A stretch of 5,585 bases of DNA from positions 267,135 to 272,719 of the forward strand of contig CP070810.1 in assembly GCA_020343755.1 (NCBI GenBank), read 5' to 3'. Shown in pieces: positions 1 to 5,114 of this stretch (within the stretch, counting starts at the first letter, position 1; each line of letters begins with the position of its first letter). The notes under the pieces were generated by a model. The model made no database searches, was not told where the DNA came from, and saw only the letters and a list, made by a program, of their open reading frames with translations. Source of the stretch: Dehalococcoidia bacterium (GTDB lineage: Bacteria; Chloroflexota; Dehalococcoidia; Dehalococcoidales; E44-bin46). The position numbers and the translations under genes are program-made.

Positions 1-547
1 CCTGCGCTCCCCATGTCTCCATCAGGATGCGCCGATATGGCTTTTGCTCGTAACTAATCTTGACCATATAGACCTTTAATTCAACATCGAAGAACGCGCA
101 GCCCATAGCCAGAGCACTTCCCCACTGCCCGGCGCCAGTCTCGGTAGATATGCGCTTGAACCCCTCTTTCTTAGCATAGTAGGCTTGAGCAATGGCAGTG
201 TTAGGCTTGTGACTGCCGGCCTGGCTGGTTCCCTCGTATTTATAGAAAATCTTGGCTGGTGTATCTAGAGTCTTCTCTAGTCGATATGCCCGATGCAAAA
301 CTGTTGGTCTGTAGGTGCGGTAAGCAGCCTGCACCTCTTCTGGAATTTCAATATAGCGCTCGGTACTAAACTCCTGTTTGTTAATAGCGTCGGGGAAGAG
401 TGGTGGAGGCAGGGGCATATCCAGTGGACAAGGCTCCTTGGTGACAGGGTGGTGGTAGGGTGGTAATGGCTCAGGCAAATCGGGCAGGACATTGTACCAA
501 TGAGTTGGCATATCCTTCTGGTCAAGAAAGTACATTGTTCGTTCCAT
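1..547 (-). CDS. trpB: TrpB2-type tryptophan synthase beta chain, 5' part (3' end off window)
   Basis: This is a PLP enzyme that joins indole and L-serine to make tryptophan. The first 182 residues are visible and the gene runs off the left edge, against a usual length near 450 aa for the TrpB2 / TrpB-like subgroup. Seen directly: a long proline-rich N-terminal extension (PEPLPPYHHP, residues 26-35) typical of TrpB2 rather than TrpB1; the PLP-lysine motif GSHKPNTA (111-118, Lys114); and the glycine-rich TETGAGQWG (135-143). The ATG at 547-545 has a strong AGGAGG at 559-554 with 6-nt spacing, and an in-frame TAA at 577-575 with no start between them fixes the N-terminus. No trpA is seen in the window. 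TrpB2 proteins can also act without the classical TrpA partner, so indole salvage is possible. The Trp T-box upstream argues strongly for a tryptophan role. Confidence 0.93.
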   Translation of the reverse strand, partial: MERTMYFLDQKDMPTHWYNVLPDLPEPLPPYHHPVTKEPCPLDMPLPPPLFPDAINKQEFSTERYIEIPEEVQAAYRTYRPTVLHRAYRLEKTLDTPAKIFYKYEGTSQAGSHKPNTAIAQAYYAKKEGFKRISTETGAGQWGSALAMGCAFFDVELKVYMVKISYEQKPYRRILMETWGAQ

Positions 548-659
548 TTGATTCCTCCTCTGTAAAGGAAATTTTTATTCTCCTCTTTCTTATAGATTTG
601 CCTCTAGATAGGTTATCTTCTTGGCCCCCACGGGGCCACTGCCACGACATAGTAAACAT
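522..659 (-). CDS. Candidate leader peptide with two Trp codons, upstream of and overlapping trpB
   Basis: This is a 45-codon ORF beginning MFTMSWQWPRGG. Its ATG (659-657) sits 6 nt after a near-perfect Shine-Dalgarno AAGGAGG (672-666), which itself lies just downstream of the T-box terminator. Codons 6 and 8 are both TGG (644-642 and 638-636), giving S-W-Q-W, as in Trp leader peptides of attenuators. The ORF then becomes basic and serine-rich, runs in a different frame from trpB, and stops at 524-522, overlapping the start of trpB by 26 nt. That overlap would allow translational coupling. A GC hairpin begins on the second Trp codon. No homology is recognised. It may be a regulatory leader peptide, or a chance ORF behind a fortuitous ribosome site. 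The strong SD and the two Trp codons are observed; function is inferred. Confidence 0.4.
   Translation of the reverse strand: MFTMSWQWPRGGQEDNLSRGKSIRKRRIKISFTEEESNGTNNVLS
554..559 (-). promoter_or_regulatory. Ribosome binding site of trpB
   Basis: AGGAGG lies 6 nt before the trpB ATG (547-545). An upstream TTCCT (570-566) could pair with AGGAA (556-552) across a 9-nt loop and partly mask it. The overlapping leader ORF, if translated, would keep this site open. Confidence 0.75.
622..638 (-). repeat. GC-rich hairpin within the candidate trpB leader peptide
   Basis: A perfect inverted repeat, TGGCCCC-GTG-GGGGCCA read on the minus strand, has 7-bp arms and a 3-nt loop. The 5' foot of the stem is the second TGG codon of the candidate leader peptide. 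No T-tract follows (the next bases are AGAAGATAACC), so it is not an intrinsic terminator. It could be a pause or mRNA-folding element opened by a ribosome waiting at the Trp codons. The structure is read directly; its role is inferred. Confidence 0.6.
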
Positions 660-675
660 ATTTTGCCTCCTTAAT

Positions 676-711
676 AAAAAATCTCTCGTCCCTTAAAGGG
701 GCGGGAGATTT
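676..711 (-). terminator. T-box intrinsic terminator
   Basis: On the minus strand AAATCTC pairs with GAGATTT and an inner CCCT with AGGG across a TTA loop. Two C-A mismatches interrupt the ~15-position stem, and a run of six T (681-676) follows. The 5' arm lies immediately downstream of the T-box core, so the antiterminator would compete with it. It should stop transcription when charged tRNA-Trp is plentiful. Confidence 0.9.
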
Positions 712-971
712 ACTTCCGCGGTGCCACCCTTCTTAGCCCAACTCTACACGCCAGAGTTAAAAACTACCTCTTTCAGGTACGGAGGTTATACTATATTACC
801 TCGATACCCTGGGATTTGATAACGCTTCCCTGGCGACAAAGCCTACTTGCTAGCTAATTTAGCTACTTTCGGTTTGTGGCTCCCAAGTCCATTCACCTTC
901 CGCGCCAGCATCGACTCACACCTTACCCGACTCTCTGTGCCTCGCCTGAAGCCTACTAGTCTTGTTCACAG
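676..971 (-). ncRNA. T-box riboswitch, tRNA-Trp specific, in the trpB leader
   Basis: The mRNA leader binds tRNA-Trp and lets transcription continue into trpB when the tRNA is uncharged. Seen on the minus strand, 5' to 3': a Stem I region with the AGAGAG element (about 930-925); a specifier stretch GTGAA-TGG-AC in which TGG (891-889) is the Trp codon, followed by TTGGGAGCC, which can close on GGCTTC upstream; a linker hairpin TAGCTAAATTAGCTA (865-851); a Stem III hairpin AACTCT...AGAGTT (758-740); the T-box core AAGGGTGGCACCGCGG (731-716); and an intrinsic terminator. The bulge reads UGGC (726-723). Its final C would pair with a G discriminator base, which bacterial tRNA-Trp normally carries, agreeing with the TGG specifier. 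This fits a transcription-attenuating T-box. The exact 5' end is uncertain by about 20 nt. Confidence 0.95.
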
Positions 972-976
972 CCTTT

Positions 977-1024
977 ACTATATTCTATTTGAAAAAAAGT
1001 AACACACTATTGATTATTTGTCAA
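977..1024 (-). promoter_or_regulatory. Promoter region for the T-box/trpB transcript
   Basis: Two readings are possible. A perfect -35 TTGACA (1024-1019) is followed after 17 nt by only a weak -10, TACTTT (1001-996). Alternatively, a good -10 TATAGT (982-977) would start the RNA near 970, right before Stem I, with a poor -35 such as TGTTAC. The sequence does not decide between them. Either places the start just upstream of the riboswitch. Confidence 0.5.
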
Positions 1025-1028
1025 TAGT
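1006..1028. repeat. Perfect inverted repeat between divergent promoters
   Basis: ACTATTGA-N7-TCAATAGT has 8-bp arms with no mismatch and a 7-nt AT-rich centre. Its right arm overlaps the minus-strand -35 TTGACA, and it sits about 13 nt upstream of the plus-strand -35 candidate. The size and symmetry suit an operator for a dimeric regulator. It has no T-tract and lies before both transcription units, so a terminator role is unlikely. Confidence 0.5.
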
Positions 1029-1040
1029 ATGTAAAACTGA

Positions 1041-1070
1041 CCGACATTGGTAGGCTAGATGGTGTATAAT
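1041..1070 (+). promoter_or_regulatory. Promoter of the RAM-glycerate kinase-larA-like operon
   Basis: A perfect -10 TATAAT (1065-1070) lies 18 nt after CCGACA (1041-1046), a 4/6 match to the -35 consensus. Transcription would begin near 1077, leaving a leader of about 50 nt before the first gene. Confidence 0.65.
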
Positions 1071-1114
1071 GGATAATGCTGAATTATCTACCCCTAAAGC
1101 TACAGCCCATGGAT

Positions 1115-1123
1115 AGGAGGTGA
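1115..1123 (+). promoter_or_regulatory. Ribosome binding site that fixes the start of the RAM-domain gene
   Basis: AGGAGGTGA is a full-strength Shine-Dalgarno and ends 5 nt before the ATG at 1129. A GTG at 1120 in the same frame is inside this site and cannot be the start. Confidence 0.85.
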
Positions 1124-1128
1124 GTTCA

Positions 1129-1368
1129 ATGGCAGCTAAGGCTTTTGTTCTAATCGAAACCGCGGTGGGTAAAAATAAGGAGGTTGTTGCCGCTCTCAGT
1201 CAACTTGAAGGAATGAAATCGGTTGATACTGTAACTGGGCCCTATGATATTATTGCCATAATAGAAGGCAAAAACTTGAACGACGTTGGTGACTTAGTTA
1301 CTGGCAAAATCCATCCTGTAGCTGGCATTACCAGAACAGTAACTTGCTTAGCAATAGCAGGCGCTTAA
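1129..1368 (+). CDS. Stand-alone RAM-domain (Lrp/AsnC ligand-binding) protein
   Basis: A 79-aa protein made only of the RAM (AsnC-type C-terminal, ligand-binding) domain, with no helix-turn-helix. Family marks seen: an initial beta strand AKAFVLIETAVGK (3-15), SVDTVTGPYDIIAIIEG (31-47) containing the G-P-Y-D turn, NDVGDLVTGKIHPVAGI (51-67), and the closing strand TRTVTCLAI (68-76). In full-length Lrp proteins this domain binds amino acids and forms dimers and octamers. RAM-only members are thought to sense amino acids or modulate other regulators, and cannot bind DNA by themselves through an HTH. The ATG at 1129 is chosen for its ideal SD. It is first in the plus-strand cluster, 64 nt ahead of the glycerate kinase with no terminator seen between. 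Ligand unknown; a link to serine/glycine-type metabolites would be inference from its neighbour. Confidence 0.9.
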   Translation: MAAKAFVLIETAVGKNKEVVAALSQLEGMKSVDTVTGPYDIIAIIEGKNLNDVGDLVTGKIHPVAGITRTVTCLAIAGA

Positions 1369-1432
1369 CTCGGTTACCTTTTGATTTCAAATCTAAGTAT
1401 GTCAAAGTTCAGTCTATCAAGAGGCGGATACC

Positions 1433-2581
1433 GTGAAGGTGGTTATCGCCCCACAGGGCTTTAAAGGGAATCTTACTGCCCTTCAAGTATCTCGGGCTAT
1501 CGATAGCGGGGTTAGACGTGTAATTCCCGACGTGGTGACTGCTCTCGTACCGATGGCTGATGGGGGGGAGGGAACGATGCAAGCCCTGGTTGATGCCATT
1601 GGAGGAGAGATGATGCCAGTGGAGGTAACCGACCCGATGGGAGGGCGGGTCATTGCCCACTGGGGATTTTTGAGTGATGGAGTTACCGCCGTTATTGAGA
1701 TGGCCGCTGCCTCTGGTCTTAGCTTGGTCCCTCTCCAGGAGCGCAATCCGTTATTGGCTACTACCTATGGCACTGGAGAGTTAATCCGTTATGCCCTGGG
1801 AAAAGGCTGCCGAAAATTCATCATTGGCATTGGTGGCAGTGCTACTAATGATGGTGGTGCCGGCATGGCTCAGGCCTTAGGTGTCAATTTGCTTGACGCT
1901 AAAGGAAGGCCCATGGCTTGGGGTGGGGTAGCACTGGCTGACCTAGACAAAATCGATATTACAACTATAGACCCACGCTTAGCTGATTGTGACGTCCTCT
2001 TGGCCTGTGACGTTACTAATCCCCTTTGTGGTCCTCAGGGAGCGTCTTGTGTTTACGGTCCCCAGAAGGGAGCTAGTGCGGAAATGGTAGCCCAGCTTGA
2101 TGCGGCATTGGCTCACTATGCCGAGGTTATTAAAATGGACCTCAATATTGACATTAGAGATGTTCCTGGAGCTGGGGCAGCCGGGGGGTTGGGAGCTGGA
2201 CTCATTGTTTTTCTCAAGGCTAAGGTACTACCTGGTGTGGATATTGTTATCCAAGCCACCGGTCTTGTTGAGCACCTGAAAGATGCTGTCCTTGTCTTTA
2301 CCGGTGAGGGCAGAATCGATAACCAAACGGCTTGTGGCAAGACGCCGGTAGGGGTTGCTCGAAGAGCCAAGGCCTTTGGCTTACCGGTCATAGCTATCGC
2401 TGGTGAGATTGGCAGTGGTTATCAAGCGGTCTATGAGCAGGGAATAGACACTGTTTTCAGCATTGCTCCTGGACCTATCAGCTTTAGCCAATCCACGGAG
2501 ATGGCAGAAAAGCTAATCACCGATGTTGCCGAGCGCGCCATTCGATTATTTATATGTGGCAGGCAGGGTCGGGGGCACTAA
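1433..2581 (+). CDS. Glycerate 2-kinase (GlxK/GarK family)
   Basis: This enzyme phosphorylates D-glycerate with ATP in the cytoplasm. Bacterial members of this family generally make 2-phosphoglycerate, which enters lower glycolysis. The protein is 382 aa, the usual length. Motifs in order: N-terminal KVVIAPQGFKGNLTA (2-16), ADGGEGT (42-48), GIGGSATNDGGAG (132-144), CDVTNPLCGP (192-201), PGAGAAGGLGAG (245-256) and TGEGRIDNQT (290-299). It starts with GTG at 1433, preceded by GAGG (1421-1424) at 8-nt spacing, and the N-terminal motif begins at once, so this start is secure. One oddity: the N-terminal motif is more often APDSFKGS, and here the usual aspartate is glutamine (Gln8). The larA-like gene follows after 20 nt, so the two are almost certainly co-transcribed. 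Either garK or glxK could be used as symbol, so none is given. Confidence 0.94.
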   Translation: MKVVIAPQGFKGNLTALQVSRAIDSGVRRVIPDVVTALVPMADGGEGTMQALVDAIGGEMMPVEVTDPMGGRVIAHWGFLSDGVTAVIEMAAASGLSLVPLQERNPLLATTYGTGELIRYALGKGCRKFIIGIGGSATNDGGAGMAQALGVNLLDAKGRPMAWGGVALADLDKIDITTIDPRLADCDVLLACDVTNPLCGPQGASCVYGPQKGASAEMVAQLDAALAHYAEVIKMDLNIDIRDVPGAGAAGGLGAGLIVFLKAKVLPGVDIVIQATGLVEHLKDAVLVFTGEGRIDNQTACGKTPVGVARRAKAFGLPVIAIAGEIGSGYQAVYEQGIDTVFSIAPGPISFSQSTEMAEKLITDVAERAIRLFICGRQGRGH

Positions 2582-2601
2582 AAATATTAAGGGGGTAGCG
2601 A

Positions 2602-3867
2602 ATGCCTCTTATTAGGTTACCTCAATTAGCCTGGTACGGGACTAAAGAACTTGAGCTTCCTCTACCTGATAGTTGGCAGGCGGAGGTTTATAACATGGCT
2701 GGTTTTGACCGTCCAGCTATGAAGCCAGACGAAATTAAGGTCGCCATAACTAATCTAATTGGCTCATCACCTATCAGGGAGCTTGCCCGGGGGAAGAATG
2801 AGGTTGTCATCATATTTGATGACATGACCCGGGTTACCAGGGTGGCCGAGTTAGTGCCTTTTATTCTAGAAGAGCTGGCTGAGGCTGGCATTTCGGATAA
2901 CAGGATTCAGTTCATTTGTGCCACCGGCGCTCATATGGCATGTGATAGGTTGAGTTTTGTTAACAAGCTTGGTGAGGCCATCGTGGCCAGATTCCCGGTA
3001 TACAATCACAATCCATTTAATAATTGCACCTATGTTGGTACTACCAGCTATGGAACTGATATTTACATTAATGCTGAGGTAATGAAGTGCGACCTCAAGA
3101 TTGCTATTGGCTCGGTAGTTCCTCATCCTAGTACCGGGTTTGGCGGTGGGGGTAAGATTATTCTACCCGGGGTATCCTCTGTGGAAACTATTGAGCATTT
3201 TCATCGTCTGGAGGCTGAATTCAAGCAGAAGTACCCGAGTAAGCTGATTTCGGGGATGGGAGTTTTTGATGATAACCCGTTGCGACTTAATATTGAGGAG
3301 GCTACCGCTCTAGCCGGTCTGGATGTAAAGATAGACTGCATAGTTAATTCCAGCGGAGAGACGGTAGCCATCTTTGCTGGGGCTCCAAAACCAACCTGGG
3401 CAGCGGCGGTTAGTGAAGCCAAGGCTCATTATCTCACCCCGGAGACAAAGGGGGAGGGAATTGTCATCGCTAACACCTTCGCCAAAGCCAATGAAGCAAT
3501 CATGATTGGCTTGAACACTGCTTTTAGTGCGGTGGGTGATAACGGTGGGGATGTTGTCCTTATCGCTAACGCTCCCGGTGGGCAGGTTACCCATTATTTA
3601 ATGAGCGATTTTGGTAAAACGACTAGTGGCAAGCTGAAGTTGCTGGCAAAGATTCCTCAAAATGTCAATCATGTGATTATCTACACCGAATATTCTGATA
3701 TTGCCGGTCGCGGCAATATTGAGGAGTCAGCTAAAGTTTTGTTTGTAAGTAATTGGGATGACGCCCTGCAGGCTCTTCAGCAATTTCACCGGGCTGAGAC
3801 TAAGGTAGCAGTGCTTCCCAATGGTGAGATTCAATACTTTCTTTCCCAAATCGAAGAGAGGATATGA
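2602..3867 (+). CDS. LarA-like nickel-pincer 2-hydroxyacid racemase/epimerase homologue (DUF2088)
   Basis: This is a homologue of lactate racemase LarA, which uses the nickel-pincer nucleotide cofactor to invert 2-hydroxyacids by hydride transfer. At 421 aa it has normal length. Residues matching known LarA catalytic and cofactor positions: DDMTR (73-77, Asp73/Arg77), ATGAH (107-111, His111), PHPSTGFGGGGK (174-185, His175 and the cofactor-bound lysine Lys185), and HFH (199-201). The later conserved block APGGQVTHYL is also present. Several flanking residues differ from the common forms ATGTHR, DDxTRPTP and GFSGGRK, so it is probably a separate subfamily, and the substrate need not be lactate. 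GGGGGT (2591-2596) precedes the ATG by 5 nt. Cofactor genes larB, larC and larE are not in this window. Its position behind glycerate kinase makes glycerate or a related hydroxyacid the best guess; that is inference. Confidence 0.88.
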   Translation: MPLIRLPQLAWYGTKELELPLPDSWQAEVYNMAGFDRPAMKPDEIKVAITNLIGSSPIRELARGKNEVVIIFDDMTRVTRVAELVPFILEELAEAGISDNRIQFICATGAHMACDRLSFVNKLGEAIVARFPVYNHNPFNNCTYVGTTSYGTDIYINAEVMKCDLKIAIGSVVPHPSTGFGGGGKIILPGVSSVETIEHFHRLEAEFKQKYPSKLISGMGVFDDNPLRLNIEEATALAGLDVKIDCIVNSSGETVAIFAGAPKPTWAAAVSEAKAHYLTPETKGEGIVIANTFAKANEAIMIGLNTAFSAVGDNGGDVVLIANAPGGQVTHYLMSDFGKTTSGKLKLLAKIPQNVNHVIIYTEYSDIAGRGNIEESAKVLFVSNWDDALQALQQFHRAETKVAVLPNGEIQYFLSQIEERI

Positions 3868-4280
3868 ACGCGGGTTTATTTAGTGAATTTTTAGTCAGCA
3901 ATGATAAACTTCGGGTGTATGGCGGGGATAGACTAATCTTTACCTCAAGTAGAGATGGTTTATTGTCTTTAATCGAATACATTGATAAGCTTTCTCCTCT
4001 TAAGAAGGATATCACCGTCTTTGACCGGGTGGTTGGCAATGCCGCCGCTTTACTCTTAAAAAGAATATTTTGTCGTGAAGTTTATAGTCCTTTAGGTAGT
4101 GAACTCGCGGTTAAGACATTGCGCCGCTTTAGTATCGACTATCACTTTGGTGAAATTGTGCCATATATACGAGGCCGTGGTCAGCAAGGTATGTGCCCGA
4201 TGGAGAAATTATCACTAGGCAAGAGCCCTGAAGAGTTTTATCAGGCGTGCCTATCCTTAGATTTAGGCCATGGCTTCTAG
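3864..4280 (+). CDS. DUF1893 domain protein
   Basis: A 138-aa protein of the DUF1893 family, related in fold to cytidine deaminases (Thermotoga TM1506 is a structural example). Marks seen: FDRVVGNAAALLL (53-65), VYSPLGSELAVKTL (73-86), IVPYIRGRG (98-106) and MCPMEKLSLGKSPEEFY (110-126). The normal deaminase zinc signature (HAE with PCxxC) is absent, and only the CPME segment with Cys111 resembles part of it, so deaminase activity should not be assumed. Function is unknown for the family. The ATG (3864-3866) overlaps the stop of the larA-like gene as ATGA, implying coupled translation. A purine stretch GAAGAGAGG precedes it at very short spacing. Its 3' end overlaps the 3' end of ispH on the other strand by 18 nt. 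Confidence 0.85.
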   Translation: MNAGLFSEFLVSNDKLRVYGGDRLIFTSSRDGLLSLIEYIDKLSPLKKDITVFDRVVGNAAALLLKRIFCREVYSPLGSELAVKTLRRFSIDYHFGEIVPYIRGRGQQGMCPMEKLSLGKSPEEFYQACLSLDLGHGF

Positions 4281-5114
4281 CCTCATTACTACCTCATTTA
4301 TAGCTTGTTCAGCAGTAGATGCCCCGGCAGTTATACCTATATGGTGTTGACCTTGTAGCCAGGAGGATTGGATTTCGTCGGCGGTTTCAACTAGATAGGT
4401 TGTAATAACCTTAGAGCATAGCTGGGCAAGGCAGTTAGTGTTAGCACTGGTATGACTACCGATAACCAGCATCAAGTCAACTCTACTAGCTAGCTCAAGG
4501 GCGGCTGCCTGTCGTTGTCTAATGTCGTGGCATACAGTATCAATAACACGTAGCTCGGAGTCTTTAGCCAAGGCAGTATCAATAAGTTTCTTTACGAATT
4601 GGGTAAAATGAGCTGGAATTTGAGTTGTCTGGGATAGAACGCCTAGGCGGCGAGGCAGAGGGTCAAGCTTGGCTATAAATCTGTCATCTAGCGTAGCCTC
4701 ACCTCTACCATTAGCCCAACCAAGAACGCCCTTGACTTCGGGGTGGTTAGCATCGCCATATATGATGACAAAGAATCCAGATTTGGTTAATTTTCGAGCG
4801 GCAACCTGGGTTCGATGAACAAAAGGACAAGTAGCATCAATTATGTTAATATGTCGAGCTCGGATTTCCTGCTCTAGTTGGGGGCTCACCCCGTGAGTGC
4901 CGATGGCTACAACGTTACCCTGTACGTCATCTAAATCTGTGGCTACCCTGACCCCAATTTGAGCCAGTCTTTGTAGTACCTGTTGGTTATGTACCACCGC
5001 CCCCAACGTTTCTATGCCACCATGCTCACGGACAGCCTTTTCTAAGATATTGATGGCTCGCTTAACCCCAAAGCAAAGTCCTATTCCAGCCGCTTTCTCA
5101 ATTCTTATCGCCAT
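4263..5114 (-). CDS. ispH: 4-hydroxy-3-methylbut-2-enyl diphosphate reductase
   Basis: This is the last enzyme of the MEP isoprenoid pathway. It reduces HMBPP to IPP and DMAPP using an iron-sulfur cluster. At 283 aa it is slightly shorter than the ~316-aa E. coli enzyme. The three cluster cysteines are present: GLCFGVKRAI (Cys14), DATCPFVH (Cys96) and DTVCHD (Cys195). Other conserved sites: VVHN (His42), THGVS (His74), NHPEVKG (His124, Glu126), QTT (162-164), GSHTSANTN (219-227) and TAGAST (262-267). The ATG follows the TAG of the acyltransferase gene directly (TAG|ATG, no gap) and has no clear SD, so translation is probably coupled. Where E. coli has Ser-Ser-Asn for substrate binding, this protein has Ser-Ala-Asn. 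No terminator is evident after it. Confidence 0.96.
   Translation of the reverse strand: MAIRIEKAAGIGLCFGVKRAINILEKAVREHGGIETLGAVVHNQQVLQRLAQIGVRVATDLDDVQGNVVAIGTHGVSPQLEQEIRARHINIIDATCPFVHRTQVAARKLTKSGFFVIIYGDANHPEVKGVLGWANGRGEATLDDRFIAKLDPLPRRLGVLSQTTQIPAHFTQFVKKLIDTALAKDSELRVIDTVCHDIRQRQAAALELASRVDLMLVIGSHTSANTNCLAQLCSKVITTYLVETADEIQSSWLQGQHHIGITAGASTAEQAINEVVMRLEAMA

Noticed and set aside
277..525. 82-aa minus-strand reading frame inside trpB
   Set aside because: It is out of frame with a clear TrpB2 coding sequence and has a proline/serine/leucine-rich composition typical of a shadow frame.
622..638. GC hairpin as an intrinsic terminator before trpB
   Set aside because: No T-tract follows the stem on either strand; the T-box terminator at 676-711 is the obvious one.
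460..696. 78-aa plus-strand reading frame across the trpB start and leader
   Set aside because: It runs antisense to trpB, the leader ORF and the T-box terminator, has no good ribosome site and resembles no family I know.
840..970. tRNA-like gene in the structured intergenic region
   Set aside because: The structure and the TGG triplet belong to T-box Stem I; there is no tRNA cloverleaf with T-loop and acceptor stem.
1120..1128. GTG start giving an 82-aa RAM protein
   Set aside because: The GTG lies inside the Shine-Dalgarno AGGAGGTGA; the ATG at 1129 is correctly spaced.
1376..1410. Small hairpin (TTTGA/TCAAA) between the RAM gene and glycerate kinase as a terminator
   Set aside because: The stem is only about 5 bp, AT-rich, and has no T-run, so it should not separate the two genes.
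2097..2391. Overlapping frames within the glycerate kinase gene on both strands
   Set aside because: The kinase frame carries all family motifs through this stretch; the others are shadows.
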